From the NCBI GenBank assembly GCA_947172415.1, contig OX359189.1:1944501-2008500 (forward strand): a stretch of 64,000 nt of DNA, written 5' to 3'. The notes beneath the pieces were generated by a model. That model was not told where the DNA came from, made no database searches, and worked only from the letters and a program-made list of their open reading frames with translations. Both the position numbers and the translations under genes were made by a program. Within the stretch, counting starts at the first letter, position 1. Each line of letters begins with the position of its first letter. The stretch is from Chondrosia reniformis (taxonomy: Eukaryota; Porifera; Demospongiae; Chondrillida; Chondrillidae). This document shows, piece after piece, positions 1-11,016 of the stretch.

Positions 1-119
1 AACAAGAAAGGGATGTTACACAGTGAAGCATTAGCTATTTATGCATGAATCATACAACACCCTTGCTTGTAGGATTCATTCATAGCTAATGCTTCACTGT
101 GTAACATCCCTTTCTTGTT
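1..119. repeat. Foldback (inverted-repeat) MITE
   Basis: Two arms of about 38 bp (1-38 and 82-119) are near-perfect reverse complements, starting AACAAGAAAGGGATG and ending CATCCCTTTCTTGTT, around a loop of about 43 bp. No coding capacity. The left end coincides with the window edge, so the element may extend further left. Family not recognised. Confidence 0.85.
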
Positions 120-179
120 TCTGTGCCTTCCCTACATCTTAATTATTTTTGTAGAAATTTTTATTGTTCTCTAGTTTCT

Positions 180-665
180 GTACTTTTTATGGAGCATGAG
201 CTATATAGGAATTAGTGCAATCTTCGACTGAATATGACGTCATTAAAATGGCGAACTTATTGAAGTCTTGACTTTGGGCCACGAAAACCGTCATGCTCAA
301 TAATAAAGTTATCGCTCTCGTTTCTACAAAAGAATACAGCGCGTAAAATTTGCAATAGTTTCGTTTAACAATTAGTCCAATAGCTTATATAGTTTTGTAG
401 TTATGGCTGACAAAGAAGAAGAAGAAAAAGAATATGAAGAAGACTAAAAACGGGAATTTTTGAAATTTGTTATTTCGCCAGCAGGACATATTCGGTAGCC
501 TTTAAGGTCAATATATAACATATATAATGTATATTTAGCTCTACATAGCCTTGTTTTGTCAATTTTTGGACTATTTCGGGATTTCACTCCTATACCAATG
601 TATGGGGAAAACGAAAAAAACGCATCATCCCTACATAGGGAGAACTACCGTACTCCCTGATATTG
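180..665 (-). repeat. Interspersed element of the GGTAGTACTCTCTAAGTAGGG family, diverged copy
   Basis: Read on the minus strand, the block opens with a version of the word agTACGGTAGTtctcccta-tGTAGGGATG. The same word opens the element at 28969 on the plus strand, and shorter versions occur at 15610, 27307 and 27611. The body shares a layout with 28969-29512 (a purine/pyrimidine run, then a gtttTCgTGGC-like word and TCGCCATTTT) but is strongly diverged. It contains a CRE palindrome TGACGTCA (235-242) and a 14-codon acidic micro-ORF (403-447) that I do not regard as a gene. Confidence 0.45.
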
Positions 666-705
666 ACAACATTTCCTATTAATTCTCTTTACAATTAACT
701 TAAGT

Positions 706-2265
706 TCATTTATTATTTCTAAGTATCAGGTAACTCCAACTGATGGCTATTTATTTCATTCTTAGTGTCAAATAATTATATTTTGTAATTACCTAATACA
801 TCCATCTTTGATTGACCAGATTCAATGTGAGAAACTCTTCCATCTAAATCTATAATGAAGAGAAAATGACTTATACAGTTTGCAATAACACTGTAGCTAG
901 GCTTGGTCTAACATAGCTGGTATTCCATATAATATATGTAAATAGGCTATTAACTTTGCTAAAAAATTAATTTGAATTAGTCTAGTTTTTCAAGATATAC
1001 GTATATACATACTTTTAAATCTTTCCTCAGTTCTTTCTTGGGCAGACTTCCAGTCTTCCATCATACCTTTAGAATATATACAATAAATTTAGTTGAATAA
1101 TGCAGCTAACATTCACACAGCACACTTGGGCAGATGCTAACTTTTAACAATATACATGGAATATCTGATTGGTTCAACTTCAGCAATTTTAATTTGTATC
1201 TGTTCACTGTAGTATTCTATACTTGATTTTTAAATGTACACCTGTGTATGTCCGCACGAAAATAGCTCACTAGATAATTCCTCGAACATTTTATAATATT
1301 TTTTTTCTATGTTTTGCTCTACACAAACAATAATGAAAAGAAATAAACATATAGTGCATTTCCACACAGTAGAAGCTCTACAAAAGTAGTATACCTTCAT
1401 GGATTTTTTGGCACTCATTTTCAAAAAGTTGATAACTGTCTCCATAAGCCTCACATAATGCCTTACAGTGATGCTTAATCACAGCTAGCTGTTCTTTCAG
1501 TTTGTCACTTGTCATACGTTTAGTAGATCCATAGTGGATAACTAAATTACGGGACTCTCGTATGGCTTTTAAACTTTCATCCAGATGGCTATTTTTGAAG
1601 TTTTCTACCATAAGATTTGAATTTAGAATATAGAGCAGAGCAGTAATATCCCAATCTTCTTTATTATTTGCTTCCATTTTCTTTTCTATATGCTTATCTC
1701 TTGATTTACACCCTGGCTTCTTTTTCATCTCATTTCTCTTTTGGTCCATCCTATTGATTAGTTCTTTTATATTACCCTTCCAGTTGGGAAGGTGTTTCTT
1801 AATTTCATTAAAACAAACCTCTCTTAGCACTATTGGAACAGCATCTAACGTTATTCCAACCAGGTGATAGAAATTCTTTCTATATGGAAATGAAAGGGAA
1901 TAGAACATGCATAGTTAATGTAAATAATTTATCATATTCCACATTTTACACATTACTACCACTGAAATGAAGAGTTGGTAAAACAGATGCAAGCTAATTT
2001 AATAATCTAATTTCTTGCTAAAGAGAATACATACCATTAATGTTTATATACAATTAATAATGAAAGAGCAAGTTCCTTTAATGTGCACATCTGACTTCAG
2101 TGACTCACTCCACCATACCGTATTGTGTGTTTAGGGATCCCCATCCTAAATACCAACACTTGTGGGAACTGAACTACGTATTCAGGGGTGGCAGCAGCTC
2201 CTAAAAAGTGTGTGTGTGGGGGGTCCATCTTTGGTGGAACTGGGTGGCAAAAAATGTTTCAACTA

Positions 2266-2308
<43 letters not shown>

Positions 2309-2491
2309 GAATTTGTTGAAGCCTCATTAGTGGGAGCCTGGGCTAAGCTTCAGAATTAATGCCCCCTCTGCCACCGACTCCGGTATATATTTAAGTTATT
2401 GCATATAACTTACAACAACATTTGAGTACAGTACAATAATGGTAGGTTTTCTTTACCTATTGACACTGTCAATTTCTTCTGAGTCTGACAT
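706..2491 (-). CDS. HEPN-domain protein (DZIP3-type), 5 exons
   Basis: Exons (5' to 3'): 2457-2491, 1395-1879, 1013-1066, 793-849, 706-746. All junctions are GT/AG and in phase, giving about 223 aa starting MSDSEEIDSVNRKNFYHLVG. Exon 2 carries an all-helical domain with LVGITLDAVPIVLREV, then WDITALLYIL, then RESRNLVIHYG. The last contains the R-x4-H core (RNLVIH) of HEPN nucleases, and the arrangement matches the HEPN domain at the N terminus of DZIP3-like proteins. A lysine-rich linker follows the first helix block. The C terminus is short and helical, with none of the RING finger or TPR parts seen in full DZIP3. HEPN proteins of this type are expanded in invertebrates and are suspected RNA-directed immune or regulatory factors; the role here is inferred. 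The last two small exons are less certain than exons 1-3. Confidence 0.7.
2258..2309. repeat. (ACT)n microsatellite
   Basis: An uninterrupted run of about 16 ACT triplets, 5' of the HEPN gene's second exon on the opposite strand sense. It lies in the intron between exon 1 and exon 2 of that gene. Confidence 0.95.
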
Positions 2492-3191
2492 TTCACTTGA
2501 GTCCCACAAAATACTGCAAGGTAGTAATGAAGCTTCCAAGCTGTGAATAACCGAGGGAGGCTAACCAATGAATATAATTGCTCAAATATGAATATAATTT
2601 AAAGTCTTAATATGGTAAACTTATAGCACAAACATTCCCACACCCAGTTATAAATATTCATACGTCATTGCAGAGCTACACTATGCATATAGACACTATA
2701 TATATGGTAGGTTTCCAATAACTATATAATATTATTGTATACGTACATCCCACACACTATAGCGCTACCTGCCCTATATATTAGAAACCAATATAAAAAT
2801 AAAATCTGAAAATTAGGTTCTATCATTGAACAATAGCTGTTTAACTTCATCACAAACTGGAATTCAGCAAAAAAGCTTCTCATTCTCTCCCGTTGTCAAA
2901 ATTTCAGCTCACTATTCCTTTCACTCTTGTCTATTATACCTATATGCTATGTAGTAGCACTTTCGTGGACTTTCTTCAAAATGAAAAAAGAAGAGATTCC
3001 ATTACTAGTAGCTAACAAATGATAAATCTGTATATCTGCTAGGCCCTATCTTGCTGACTGTGTTGTGTCATCAAATAAAGATTCAAGATAGATAGCAGTG
3101 TGGGCTATATGTTATAATAAGACCACCACAAGCATCCCCATACTACTGATAATGGTATGTGTAATGATTGCGTAATCAATTCCTAACAAAG
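2492..3191. other. Intergenic, divergent promoter region
   Basis: Lies between the starts of the HEPN gene (-) and the TIMM9-like gene (+). AT-rich with short TATA-like runs near 2700. No convincing exon, RNA gene or element seen. Confidence 0.5.
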
Positions 3192-4005
3192 ATGGCTTCC
3201 AAAATAGAAGAAGAAATGGTTGTACAAAACGTAAGTAACACTTTAGGCCTAAACGTTCTGTAATGTGAATGAACTCTGTCTCCTCCTTGTTTCCTTCCAC
3301 TCCTCAAGATGAAGCAATACCTTATATTTTACAACACAGTTACAGAAACCTGTTTCAAGTCTTGTATACATAACATGAACTACAACACACTCACAAAGGA
3401 TGAGGTGTGTGACCTACAGTGCTTATCACAAAGTAATTTAGACATGTATGTGCAGTGTGTCTGAAGAGCTTTGAAGTGGATACTCTTCTTCATGTCTAAT
3501 TATAGTGTGCTGCACTGTATCTAAACCTAGGCTTTGTCCATTGTGGTGCCTGCATGCATGTTGGTTTGTTGTCAATCCTTTTTGTCAGCTAAGTAAGCCC
3601 CAATTAGTGAGTGCATACAAAATTAGGTGTCAGACATACACTGTATATAGGTCTCTGGAGAAAGACTAGACAATTGAATGAAGCCCCTCCTCCAGTTATC
3701 TTTTATATAATTCTTCTTTCACTCTTATGAACATCTAAGGTTGTAGTTCAATGTAATCTGGTGGCCAACCACAGGGGACTTTGTTAGGAACCATTGTCAT
3801 GTAATACCTATTAGTCTGTGTCATGTGACTTGCACTAGTTCAAATCTCCTTCCATATACAGTCAGAATGTGCTGATGCTTGTGCTCAGAAGCTGATGAAG
3901 TCTAACGTAAGAATAGTGGCCAATGCCACGGAGATACAGCAGGGCTCTCTCCTGGGTCAGCCCGGTGGAGTGTCAGGAGTGACTCAGGGAGGACTCAAAA
4001 TGTAA
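3192..4005 (+). CDS. TIMM9: Small Tim chaperone subunit, TIMM9-like (or TIMM10B)
   Basis: Exons 3192-3230, 3309-3404, 3862-4005 give 92 aa with phase-0 junctions. The protein holds the twin CX3C signature of small Tims: CFKSC, 15 residues, CADAC, preceded by the helix QYLIFYNTVTET. These proteins form hexameric chaperones in the mitochondrial intermembrane space that carry hydrophobic precursors to TIM22/TIM23; the four cysteines form two disulfides. Skipping the exon 2 donor would give an alternative CDLQC ending with an early stop, but the exon 3 cysteines fit the family better. The C-terminal SLLGQPG resembles the LLGQPR tail of vertebrate TIMM9, hence the symbol. TIMM10B is the main alternative because spacing and length do not separate them. 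The family is certain, the subgroup less so. Confidence 0.75.
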
Positions 4006-5150
4006 CTAGGAACCTGTGGACTTGGAAATGGAGTGGTTGCATTCTACTCACTTTCCTTTTACGGACAGTTCTCTGATATCAACATTCTCTGACTACAGAC
4101 CAATCCACTATTTATTCCTTCAGACTCATATACTGTTCATAGCACCATCAAAAGTGTTATTTTTTACATTGTATAGTTAAAATGTAATTTCTGAACATTG
4201 TGAACTTTCTATACAACAAATCACTCACGAAAATAAATTTCAAACAAAAAGTTATTCAATCTTCATCTCTCTGTTCATATTTGAGTCAAAGAATAGTGTA
4301 TAAGCACCTTTCAGCCATCATCATTGGCCAATAGCATAATGTTTCAAACTCGTATGTATTAGCTCTACCACTGGCTACTGACCGTATAGCCGAAATATTG
4401 GTAGTCTAAATTTAGCAATTCTGTGCTAGACCGCCAACTCACCAAATTTAATTCCTTGCCAAATTTCCAGCTATACAGTATGTATGGATTTATGTATTAT
4501 TCTATTTACAATTAATTATTACCTCTTCCCAGAGTATTATAAAGCCATTGTTAACTATATTGGTCCCTTCTAATATTATCACCAGTTTTATTACATTTAC
4601 CTCGTATTGCTGAAAGGTTAAATATTTTACTCTATCATATCCTAGTAAACAAATCACCAATCTTATTTATGATATGTATTTAAAGCACAAATCCTTTAGC
4701 TAATTATTTATCATGGATTTTTATAGAGCATGCACGTCTCCACCTCTCACCCACCCCACCCTATAGATATACCTAGCTGTCAATTCCAGAAGAGCAATGA
4801 ACTATTTATCATGACTTTCCTTTGTAATGTGACTTATAAACCTGAACTGGTTGGGCCATCCTCATTAATCTTACTCTTTCTATGGCATGTCACAATAATA
4901 AACAATCATTATTATTATTATTATTATTATTATTGTTGGTATTGGGTTTGCCACAATAAATTTAACCTAGCCAAGTCAAATATTGATTCCTAACCAGACA
5001 CCCACATCGAACATACACATCTGCATTTGGTATACCAGGTGTATTATAATCAATATATGAATCTGATCAATTGAAATCTCTTGTCCTACATAAGCTCTAA
5101 TGTCAGTACTCAAATTCTAAAGCAACTGCATACAGTTTAAATTCAGTTCA
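4006..5150. other. Intergenic between two convergent genes
   Basis: Holds 3' UTR of the TIMM9-like gene (AATAAA-like at 4231) and of SOD. Contains an (ATT)n microsatellite at about 4903-4935. The open frame at 4730-4993 has no family resemblance, and I see no gene. Confidence 0.5.
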
Positions 5151-6695
5151 TCACTTTTGTGCAAACCCAATCACTCCACAGGAGAGCCGGCCCCCAGCGT
5201 GACCGGTGGTCTTGCTGTCCGGGAAACCTCCACGTCCCAAATCATCCACACCTTCATGTACCTGCAGGAATAGTGAAGGTCATTCATGTACATACACTAT
5301 ATGAAAATCCAACATGCTACATCTAATTTAGAATAAAGGGCCTATAGGGGAACTAAACCTAGTGAGAGCTTTGGATGAGGATACAAGAGTTTTCTCCTTC
5401 TATGTTTCTTCTTCTCCACTGGGCCAGACAGCTGTTTCTGGGAATTCCACCTTTCATCAGTGATCCTGGGAATCTTTGTCTTTTTCTTAATCTTTTGTGA
5501 GTCCTTATATACGAACCTCAACTAGCCTAAATGTCTATTAACATTTAAAAACCAGACCGAGAAATGTCCAGACAAATTAACAAAAAATCTTTTTCATTTA
5601 TCAATATACACAAGTCTAATTGTGACATTAAAGCACTTCCTCACAAGGAATTACAACTGCATACAAACCAGGGACTGCTACTAAGGTGGTACATATCTAA
5701 CTATTCCAAGAGTAAATTTATGTACTCATGTATAACTTACAACAACACTACGTCCAATTATATTGTCTTTTCCAGTTAAGGGAATCTGTTTGTCCTTTAC
5801 GTCCACATTTGCCTCTCCATTTTCACCAGCTACAATGTTACCAAGGTCTCCTGCATGTCTTTCCTCATCTTCCGGACCACCATGTTCCTTGCTGGCTGGG
5901 TTGAAGTGTCCACCAGCACTTACACACCCGTTGGAGTAGTCCCCAAACTCGTGGATGTGGAAGCCATGATTTCCAGGAGTCAGGCCAGTCACCTTGCCTG
6001 TAACATGGGTCACACTATTACCTAACTGGAGGGACAAGAAAAGAAAAGTGTGGATTGCATGCGAGTAAAGGAGAAGGATAGGGAGAGAAGGAGGGGGGCA
6101 GGGAAAGAAGGAGGAAAGGGATAGGGAGAGAAGGAGGAGGGCAGGGAAAGAAGGAGGAAAGGGAGAGTGAGAGAGGGAGAGGGGAAGGGATAGAAAGACA
6201 AAGAGAAAGAAGGAGGGAGAGGTTAGGCTAATTGACTAGGAATGGCAGTCCATGATAACTGCAAATTCAGAGTGGAGGAGAGGGAGAGAGTATCATCGCT
6301 TGAAGTAAACATCCTAACATTGGTACACCTTTCATAGTACAGCATTGCAAGGTTGAAGATCCCAATTTGGGTTTAGCACTGTACAATCAGACTAACCAAT
6401 CAGATTTCAGCTTATTTACAGACAACTAATCAACTAACTTCAAAAAGGAAGTGAAAGGAAATAAATGGCTGAAAACAGATATATTCATACAAGCCCACAA
6501 AAATTAAATGTAAATCCTTGGTTTTCAGATCTAGTTAGCTTATAAAGACTACTAAACAAAAAATAATTCCATCTTAACGAGAGCTCTGTTTGATCTTTGA
6601 CATGATGATGGTGACATCAGAATCTCATTTCCACTCACTTCCTTAAAGTAAATGTTGCCCTTAACTTTACCCTCGAGTACGCAGACAGCTTCCAT
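5151..6695 (-). CDS. SOD1: Cu/Zn superoxide dismutase, cytosolic type
   Basis: Exons 6639-6695, 5741-6025 and 5151-5261 join in phase 0 to give 150 aa, close to the usual 153. It converts superoxide to hydrogen peroxide and oxygen. All metal ligands are visible: [10 protein letters not shown] (two Cu histidines), [13 protein letters not shown] and ERHAGDLGN (bridging and Zn histidines plus Asp), and the exon 3 start VHEGVDDLG (last Cu His). The disulfide cysteines are in SNGCVSAGG and RLSCGVIG, and the active-site Arg is in GGRLSCG. There is no signal peptide (start [13 protein letters not shown]), so the protein should be cytosolic. The start is supported by alignment of the N-terminal beta strand. 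The gene is head to head with POLR3F. Intron 1 carries a long polypurine tract (polypyrimidine on the sense strand) against the exon 2 acceptor. Confidence 0.95.
5325..5505. repeat. Dispersed SINE-like repeat copy (SOD intron 2)
   Basis: Contains the shared words GGCCTATAGGGGAACTAAAC, AGCTTTGGATGAGGATACA, TTCTTCTCCACTGGGCCAGA and CATCAGTGATCCTGGGAATC. The same series recurs in the same order at 44030, 47540 and 49640, and inverted at 33070-33245. The order and divergence fit a dispersed family of about 180 bp. No polymerase III boxes were confirmed. Confidence 0.65.
6045..6225. repeat. GGGA/GAAGGAGG polypurine tract in SOD intron 1
   Basis: Degenerate tandem copies of a GGGAAAGAAGGAGGAAAGGGAGAG-like unit. 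On the SOD sense strand this is a polypyrimidine tract that starts about 20 nt upstream of the exon 2 acceptor at 6026. Confidence 0.9.
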
Positions 6696-6903
6696 TTTCT
6701 AGCAAATTTACCAGTAATATCTGTATTGACAGATGTGCAGATATGAAGCAGAGCGATTGCCTGCTTGATCAAAGATACAACTAACCTCAAAAACGTGGCT
6801 CGGCACAGGAAGACAAGCAAATCGTGACGTCAAAGTCTACCCGGCCAGACCATTCATAGAAGACATTTGTGAAGCAATTGCGAAATCATACGCCTTTACA
6901 ACG
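6696..6903. promoter_or_regulatory. Bidirectional promoter, SOD1/POLR3F
   Basis: Only 208 bp separate the two start codons. The interval holds a full CRE palindrome TGACGTCA (6825-6832). No clear TATA box is seen, consistent with a housekeeping divergent promoter. Function is inferred. Confidence 0.6.
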
Positions 6904-9744
6904 ATGGAAATAAAACAAGAGCCAATTCAACCCTATGCAGAGATGCAGCAAGTCAGAGGTGTAGACGTGACGGATCCGGGTGGAGCAGAATTTACAGATC
7001 CCGTTAGCTTGGAAGACAAGATACTGGAACTATGTTCCGGGCAACCTCAAGGCATAACGGATGACATGATTGTCACCGCTTATCCGGGAATAGACTCTGG
7101 GAAGAGGCTTAAAGCACTTCAGAGACTATTATCAACAGTAAGATATATGAATATTGGATATATCTTACAAACATTTAGCATGTAGTAAATATGTATATAC
7201 GTAGGTCCATAGTCTCCCCTAGCCAGACCGCTTTCTCGCCTCCATGTTTATTTGCAGATTATGGACTGCATTACTGATGCATATATTGATCCCAGTGGTA
7301 CACATTCACATTTTTAATTATTGATATTCTCAAAAAATAAATATTTTTTAATTATACCCAAAGTATTATAACCTTTCTGTTAGATTATCCTAAAAACTTT
7401 ATCAGCCCCTCTCATTCTCCAAAAAAATGTTCCATTTTCTGATCTTCATCTGTGCTTCATTGCAGGGAAGGTTGGATCTGTACAAACAAGGAGCTGCCCT
7501 GCTTTATCGTTTAAAAACTACTACTACTGCAGCAGTGAGGTAAGCCTCCATGATTTTCATCACCATGGAAACATTTGAGAGCTGCCTCTGTTTTACAGCA
7601 AGGCGAAAGGCTTTGAGATGGAGGAACGTTTGGTTTACCAGATTATTGAGGATGCTGGAAATAGAGGTTGGTGTGTTAACTGTATGTACCAAGTGCTTGA
7701 ATTACTCTTGTAAGATGAATCTCATAAGATATTAACAGGGTTTCATTCAGGGGGTTAGGTGGGGCATTCCCCCTTGCTGAAGAGTTGCCCCCCTTGGATT
7801 TAGGTTGCCACTTAACTATTTTATTAAGGTATGACACTGCCCCTGCAAAAATTTTAGGTCAATTTTTGCCCCCCCTCCTTACAATAATTCTGGATGAAGC
7901 CCTGATTAGCTCTATAGCCACAGCCAATCTTGCTCCTCTACCCAGGAATATGGATCAGAGATATTCGCCAGAAATCAAATTTGGTGATTGCCCAAGTGAA
8001 CAAGATTCTCAAGGTCTTGGAAAGTAAAGAGCTAATTAAAGCTGTCAAATCAGTGCAAGCTTCCAAGAAGAAAGTGTACATGTTGTATGACCTGACTCCT
8101 GACGAATCCATCACTGGAGGAGCATGGTACACTGATCAGGACTTCGAGACAGAGTTTGTGGATGTGCTGAATCAGAACTGTCTGAGATTTCTACAGCAGA
8201 AAGCTTTCAAAGCTGAGCGTAACCATGGTGATCCCATATCCAGAAGAGATGCATCCTACGCCAAACCAGATGAAGTGTGGAAGTTTATTACAGAACTCGG
8301 AATTAGTCGAGTAAGCATGCAGTTAATACTATAATCATGTGAATATTATACTAAGACAATTACTTAAACACTATAAGTACAGCATTAAAAGACAACAAAT
8401 ACTATATACCAACTTAAATGTGCAGACATTTTCTCTAGCAGACTATACACCGGTCAGAGACTATACACTATTCCCTAGTACTAGTCCCTTAATTCCAATA
8501 GATGTCTCTTTAATAAACTCTAAGTGTATTATTAAAATTGGTGAGATTGGCAAAGAGGTACAATTAACTATAGGAATGCAGTATAATTAGATTCATTGGT
8601 GTGTCTCCCTCCCTCCCTACCTGTATAATTAGATTCATTGGTGTGTGTCCCTCCCTCCCTACCTGTATAATTAGATTCATTGTGTGTCCCTCTCTCTCAC
8701 TACCTGTATAATTAGATTCATTGGTGTGTCTCCCTCTCTCCCTACCTGTATAATTAGATTCATTGTGTCTCCCTCTCTCCCTCCCTCCCTCAGGTCAGCT
8801 TAACAGTTCATAATATTGAAACCATTTTGAACACGCTTGTCTACGACGGCAAGGCAGAGTCCACAGTCCACTATACAGGGCCTTCACTTGCCAGTAGTAC
8901 TGACACTAGTGCAGGTGTGAGCGGTGATTGTGTGAGGGTGTATCGCTTGTCCAACCATCATGTCGCCTCCTCAGGGCTGGGGCACATACCATGTGGAGTA
9001 TGTCCAGTGAGTAACATTTAGACTATTGGTACATAATTGCGGCTGAGGACCAATTAGTCTTTAGATAGCCTCTCCCATTGGGTCACTGAATGAATTAAGT
9101 GATTGATTCACCTAATTAAACAAGATAAACTAGTATTTAGAATATGAAGATGTTATGGAAGCATTATACAATTGTAGCTCAGCGACACAACCTGCACTTA
9201 AGACTTAAGAAAGCATTTTGTTGAAACTGTTACCTTTCCTGATCTCTATAAGGAGAACCTAACTGTTTCTACATGATTAGTGTGTAAGTGCATCTGAATT
9301 CAAGAGTAACTTTCCCCTAATTGATGTATTAATATTGAACAACTCTGTTTTGATTATTGCTTTGTTTATTCATAAAAACAAGTTAATGTAACATAGCAAT
9401 TAGTTGCTAGGCAACATACTACATACCTAGGGCCACTTTTAAGCCAGTATTGTTCTGCTATTTAGCCATAATTACATAATATATTCCTCTTGTCTACTAC
9501 ATTTGTATAGCTATTTATTGAAGTATAATAATAATGATGATAATGTTGAATAATCATTGCCAAATTGGCTTTTAGTCACAAAGGTATATATTCCATTCAA
9601 ATTAATATTTGATGCATTTTATATGTCATAAGGTATGTGTATGAAGGTTGTGTTACTTGTATACAGGTGATACAGAATTGTCATGATGGTGGAGCAGTAA
9701 GCCCAACAAAGTGTCAGTACATGAAAGAATGGCTGCAGTTTTAA
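6904..9744 (+). CDS. POLR3F: RNA polymerase III subunit RPC6/RPC39
   Basis: Six exons: 6904-7137, 7466-7539, 7599-7666, 7946-8310, 8794-9006, 9667-9744, all in phase, giving 343 aa (human 316). RPC6 is part of the RPC3/6/7 subcomplex that helps polymerase III open promoters and contact TFIIIB. Winged-helix segments are clear: LVYQIIEDAGNRGIWIRDIR, then LESKELIKAVKSVQASKKKV, and WYTDQDFETEFVDVLNQNC. The C terminus keeps the four cysteines of the family's iron-sulfur cluster (CGVCP, NCHDGG, TKCQYM) and ends EWLQF, as in vertebrates (EWLEF). The N-terminal extension (about 25 residues before the conserved core) is longer than in human. Intron 3 holds a MITE, and intron 4 ends in a pyrimidine-rich minisatellite against the exon 5 acceptor. 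Confidence 0.95.
7738..7906 (+). mobile_element. hAT-like MITE, copy 1 (POLR3F intron 3)
   Basis: Begins CAGGGTTTCATTCAG and ends CTGGATGAAGCCCTG, imperfect terminal inverted repeats starting CAGGG. The body contains GAAGAGTTGCCCCCC and GGATTTAGGTTGCCACTTA, shared with the copy at 15959. Non-coding. The hAT assignment rests only on the CAGGG terminus; no clean 8-bp target duplication was found. Confidence 0.65.
8579..8793 (+). repeat. Minisatellite, about 42-bp unit x5, in POLR3F intron 4
   Basis: Five copies of a unit reading TGTATAATTAGATTCATTGG followed by a (TCCC)n-type pyrimidine run. The last unit runs straight into the CCCTCAG acceptor of exon 5, so the array supplies the polypyrimidine tract. 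Confidence 0.95.
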
Positions 9745-10359
9745 CTTCATTTTGTGTTTATGCAGTATTTATATGTATACAATGATAAGTGATACAAGAC
9801 ATTTATATGTATACAATGATTAAAAATCAAACTCTTCAATCTTTGCCACTTTGAATTTGTATCAGTGAGTACTGTACAGTGAGTACAATGCAAGTGCAAT
9901 GACCGATCCTTTACCAGGTTAAAAAAGAAATGTATTATATTTGCTTGTCTAGCTAGTGTTTAACCAGATGCAGGTTTTTATACTTTATCATGTATAGTGT
10001 TTTATACAACTAAAAGGATTATTGTAATGTGTAATGAGGTCTGCCTGATGCAGCAATATAATACACCTAAAATGAGAAGATGAAGGTGACATTAAAGATG
10101 CTGACACCACTCTAAAGATCAAGAAGGCATCTGGTCCTTACATCACAAGTCTTTATGCTTCTGATTAAGAAAAGCTTCCCTTTCATGCATTTTAGATTTG
10201 TAAAGTTCTCAAATTCACCAGGGATTGCGATGAAAATTGTTCCCGCCCCTCTTTCTTCAATTTGGACAGTTTCCACCATAGGTTACGGAGTATAGAGTAT
10301 CTATGGTTTCCACTTCGTCAGCCATTTTGCTTGCGAAAGTAGTGTGAAACTATAATTAA
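9745..10359. other. POLR3F 3' flank, no gene seen
   Basis: AT-rich 3' UTR/intergenic sequence. Two near-identical stretches carry the word ATTTATATGTATACAATGAT (about 9768 and 9803). No exon recognised. Confidence 0.5.
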
Positions 10360-10445
10360 GGATGACGTCATCTCAACACGTGACCGTTATTTCCTAATTT
10401 GGAGATTGCGCGGGAAAATGAAATGCAGCCATATAAATAAAGGCG
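10360..10445 (+). promoter_or_regulatory. Candidate promoter of the 10.45-11.0 kb RNA
   Basis: CRE palindrome TGACGTCA at 10363-10370, an E2F-like GCGCGGGAAAA near 10408, and a TATA box TATAAATA at 10432-10439. About 30 nt downstream is TCAGTTT (10459-10465), which fits an initiator. The composition changes here from AT-rich to GC-rich. Promoter function is inferred from spacing. Confidence 0.5.
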
Positions 10446-11016
10446 AGGTGTGAAAAATCTCAGTTTACCCCCAGTGGCTTACTTGACGCGTGAGATTGCT
10501 AAAGTTTCTGTGCCTGACGGTGGTCTTTCCTTATCCCGAGTAGTCCTGTTCGGAGCGCTAGACAAGTAGACCCAGGATTCCCCTCGGCTCCGCCAGCGAA
10601 CTGAGAATGCGGCCTGGTGTCACATTGGATATGCAATCTGATCAGGAACTCAGTGGGAGGGTTGGTGCTTGGGATTGGTCCTCACTAGCTCTGGCTTCGG
10701 CTGGGGTCTGACGGCACGGAGATTGAGGTAATCACGTAACTATGTAAGTTGAAGTCGGTTGTCGACACCTGATTTGGGCAGTTGTTTCGCCAGTCCCCAC
10801 TTCAAGGACGTCATCCGATCCTGAGGAGTTAAAGGTGTGGCAACACACTGATTCTCATCGGGGCAGTTTGCGGTTCGGGAGGGTCGGACTTGGCATAGGC
10901 TGAAAGTGAGGCTAACGCTGATCGATTCCTATGTCATGGCTAGTAACTCCATGAGTGCAGATTACTGCGCAGTTACAGCTTCTGTTACACAATAGTTAGT
11001 GTCAACGCTGTGGGGT
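10446..11016 (+). other. GC-rich candidate non-coding transcript upstream of an HDV-like ribozyme
   Basis: A roughly 570-bp block, clearly richer in G and C than its surroundings, between a TATA box and an HDV-like ribozyme. No open frame of any length and no resemblance to a known protein. It starts with a 38-bp word also present at 25379. It could be an RNA whose 3' end is made by the ribozyme, or unrelated sequence upstream of a retroelement whose 5' end the ribozyme marks. I cannot choose between these from sequence alone. Confidence 0.4.

Noticed and set aside
403-447. 14-codon acidic micro-ORF MADKEEEEKEYEED
   Set aside because: Too short and low in complexity, inside a dispersed repeat, with no splice continuation found.
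3405-3464. Alternative end of the TIMM9-like protein by reading through the exon 2 donor (CDLQC)
   Set aside because: It supplies a CX3C at a less typical spacing and stops at once; exon 3 gives the conserved second motif and C terminus.
10446-11016. Telomerase RNA, 7SK or RNase P RNA
   Set aside because: No telomere-template word and no recognisable conserved boxes of these RNAs; kept as an unnamed candidate.
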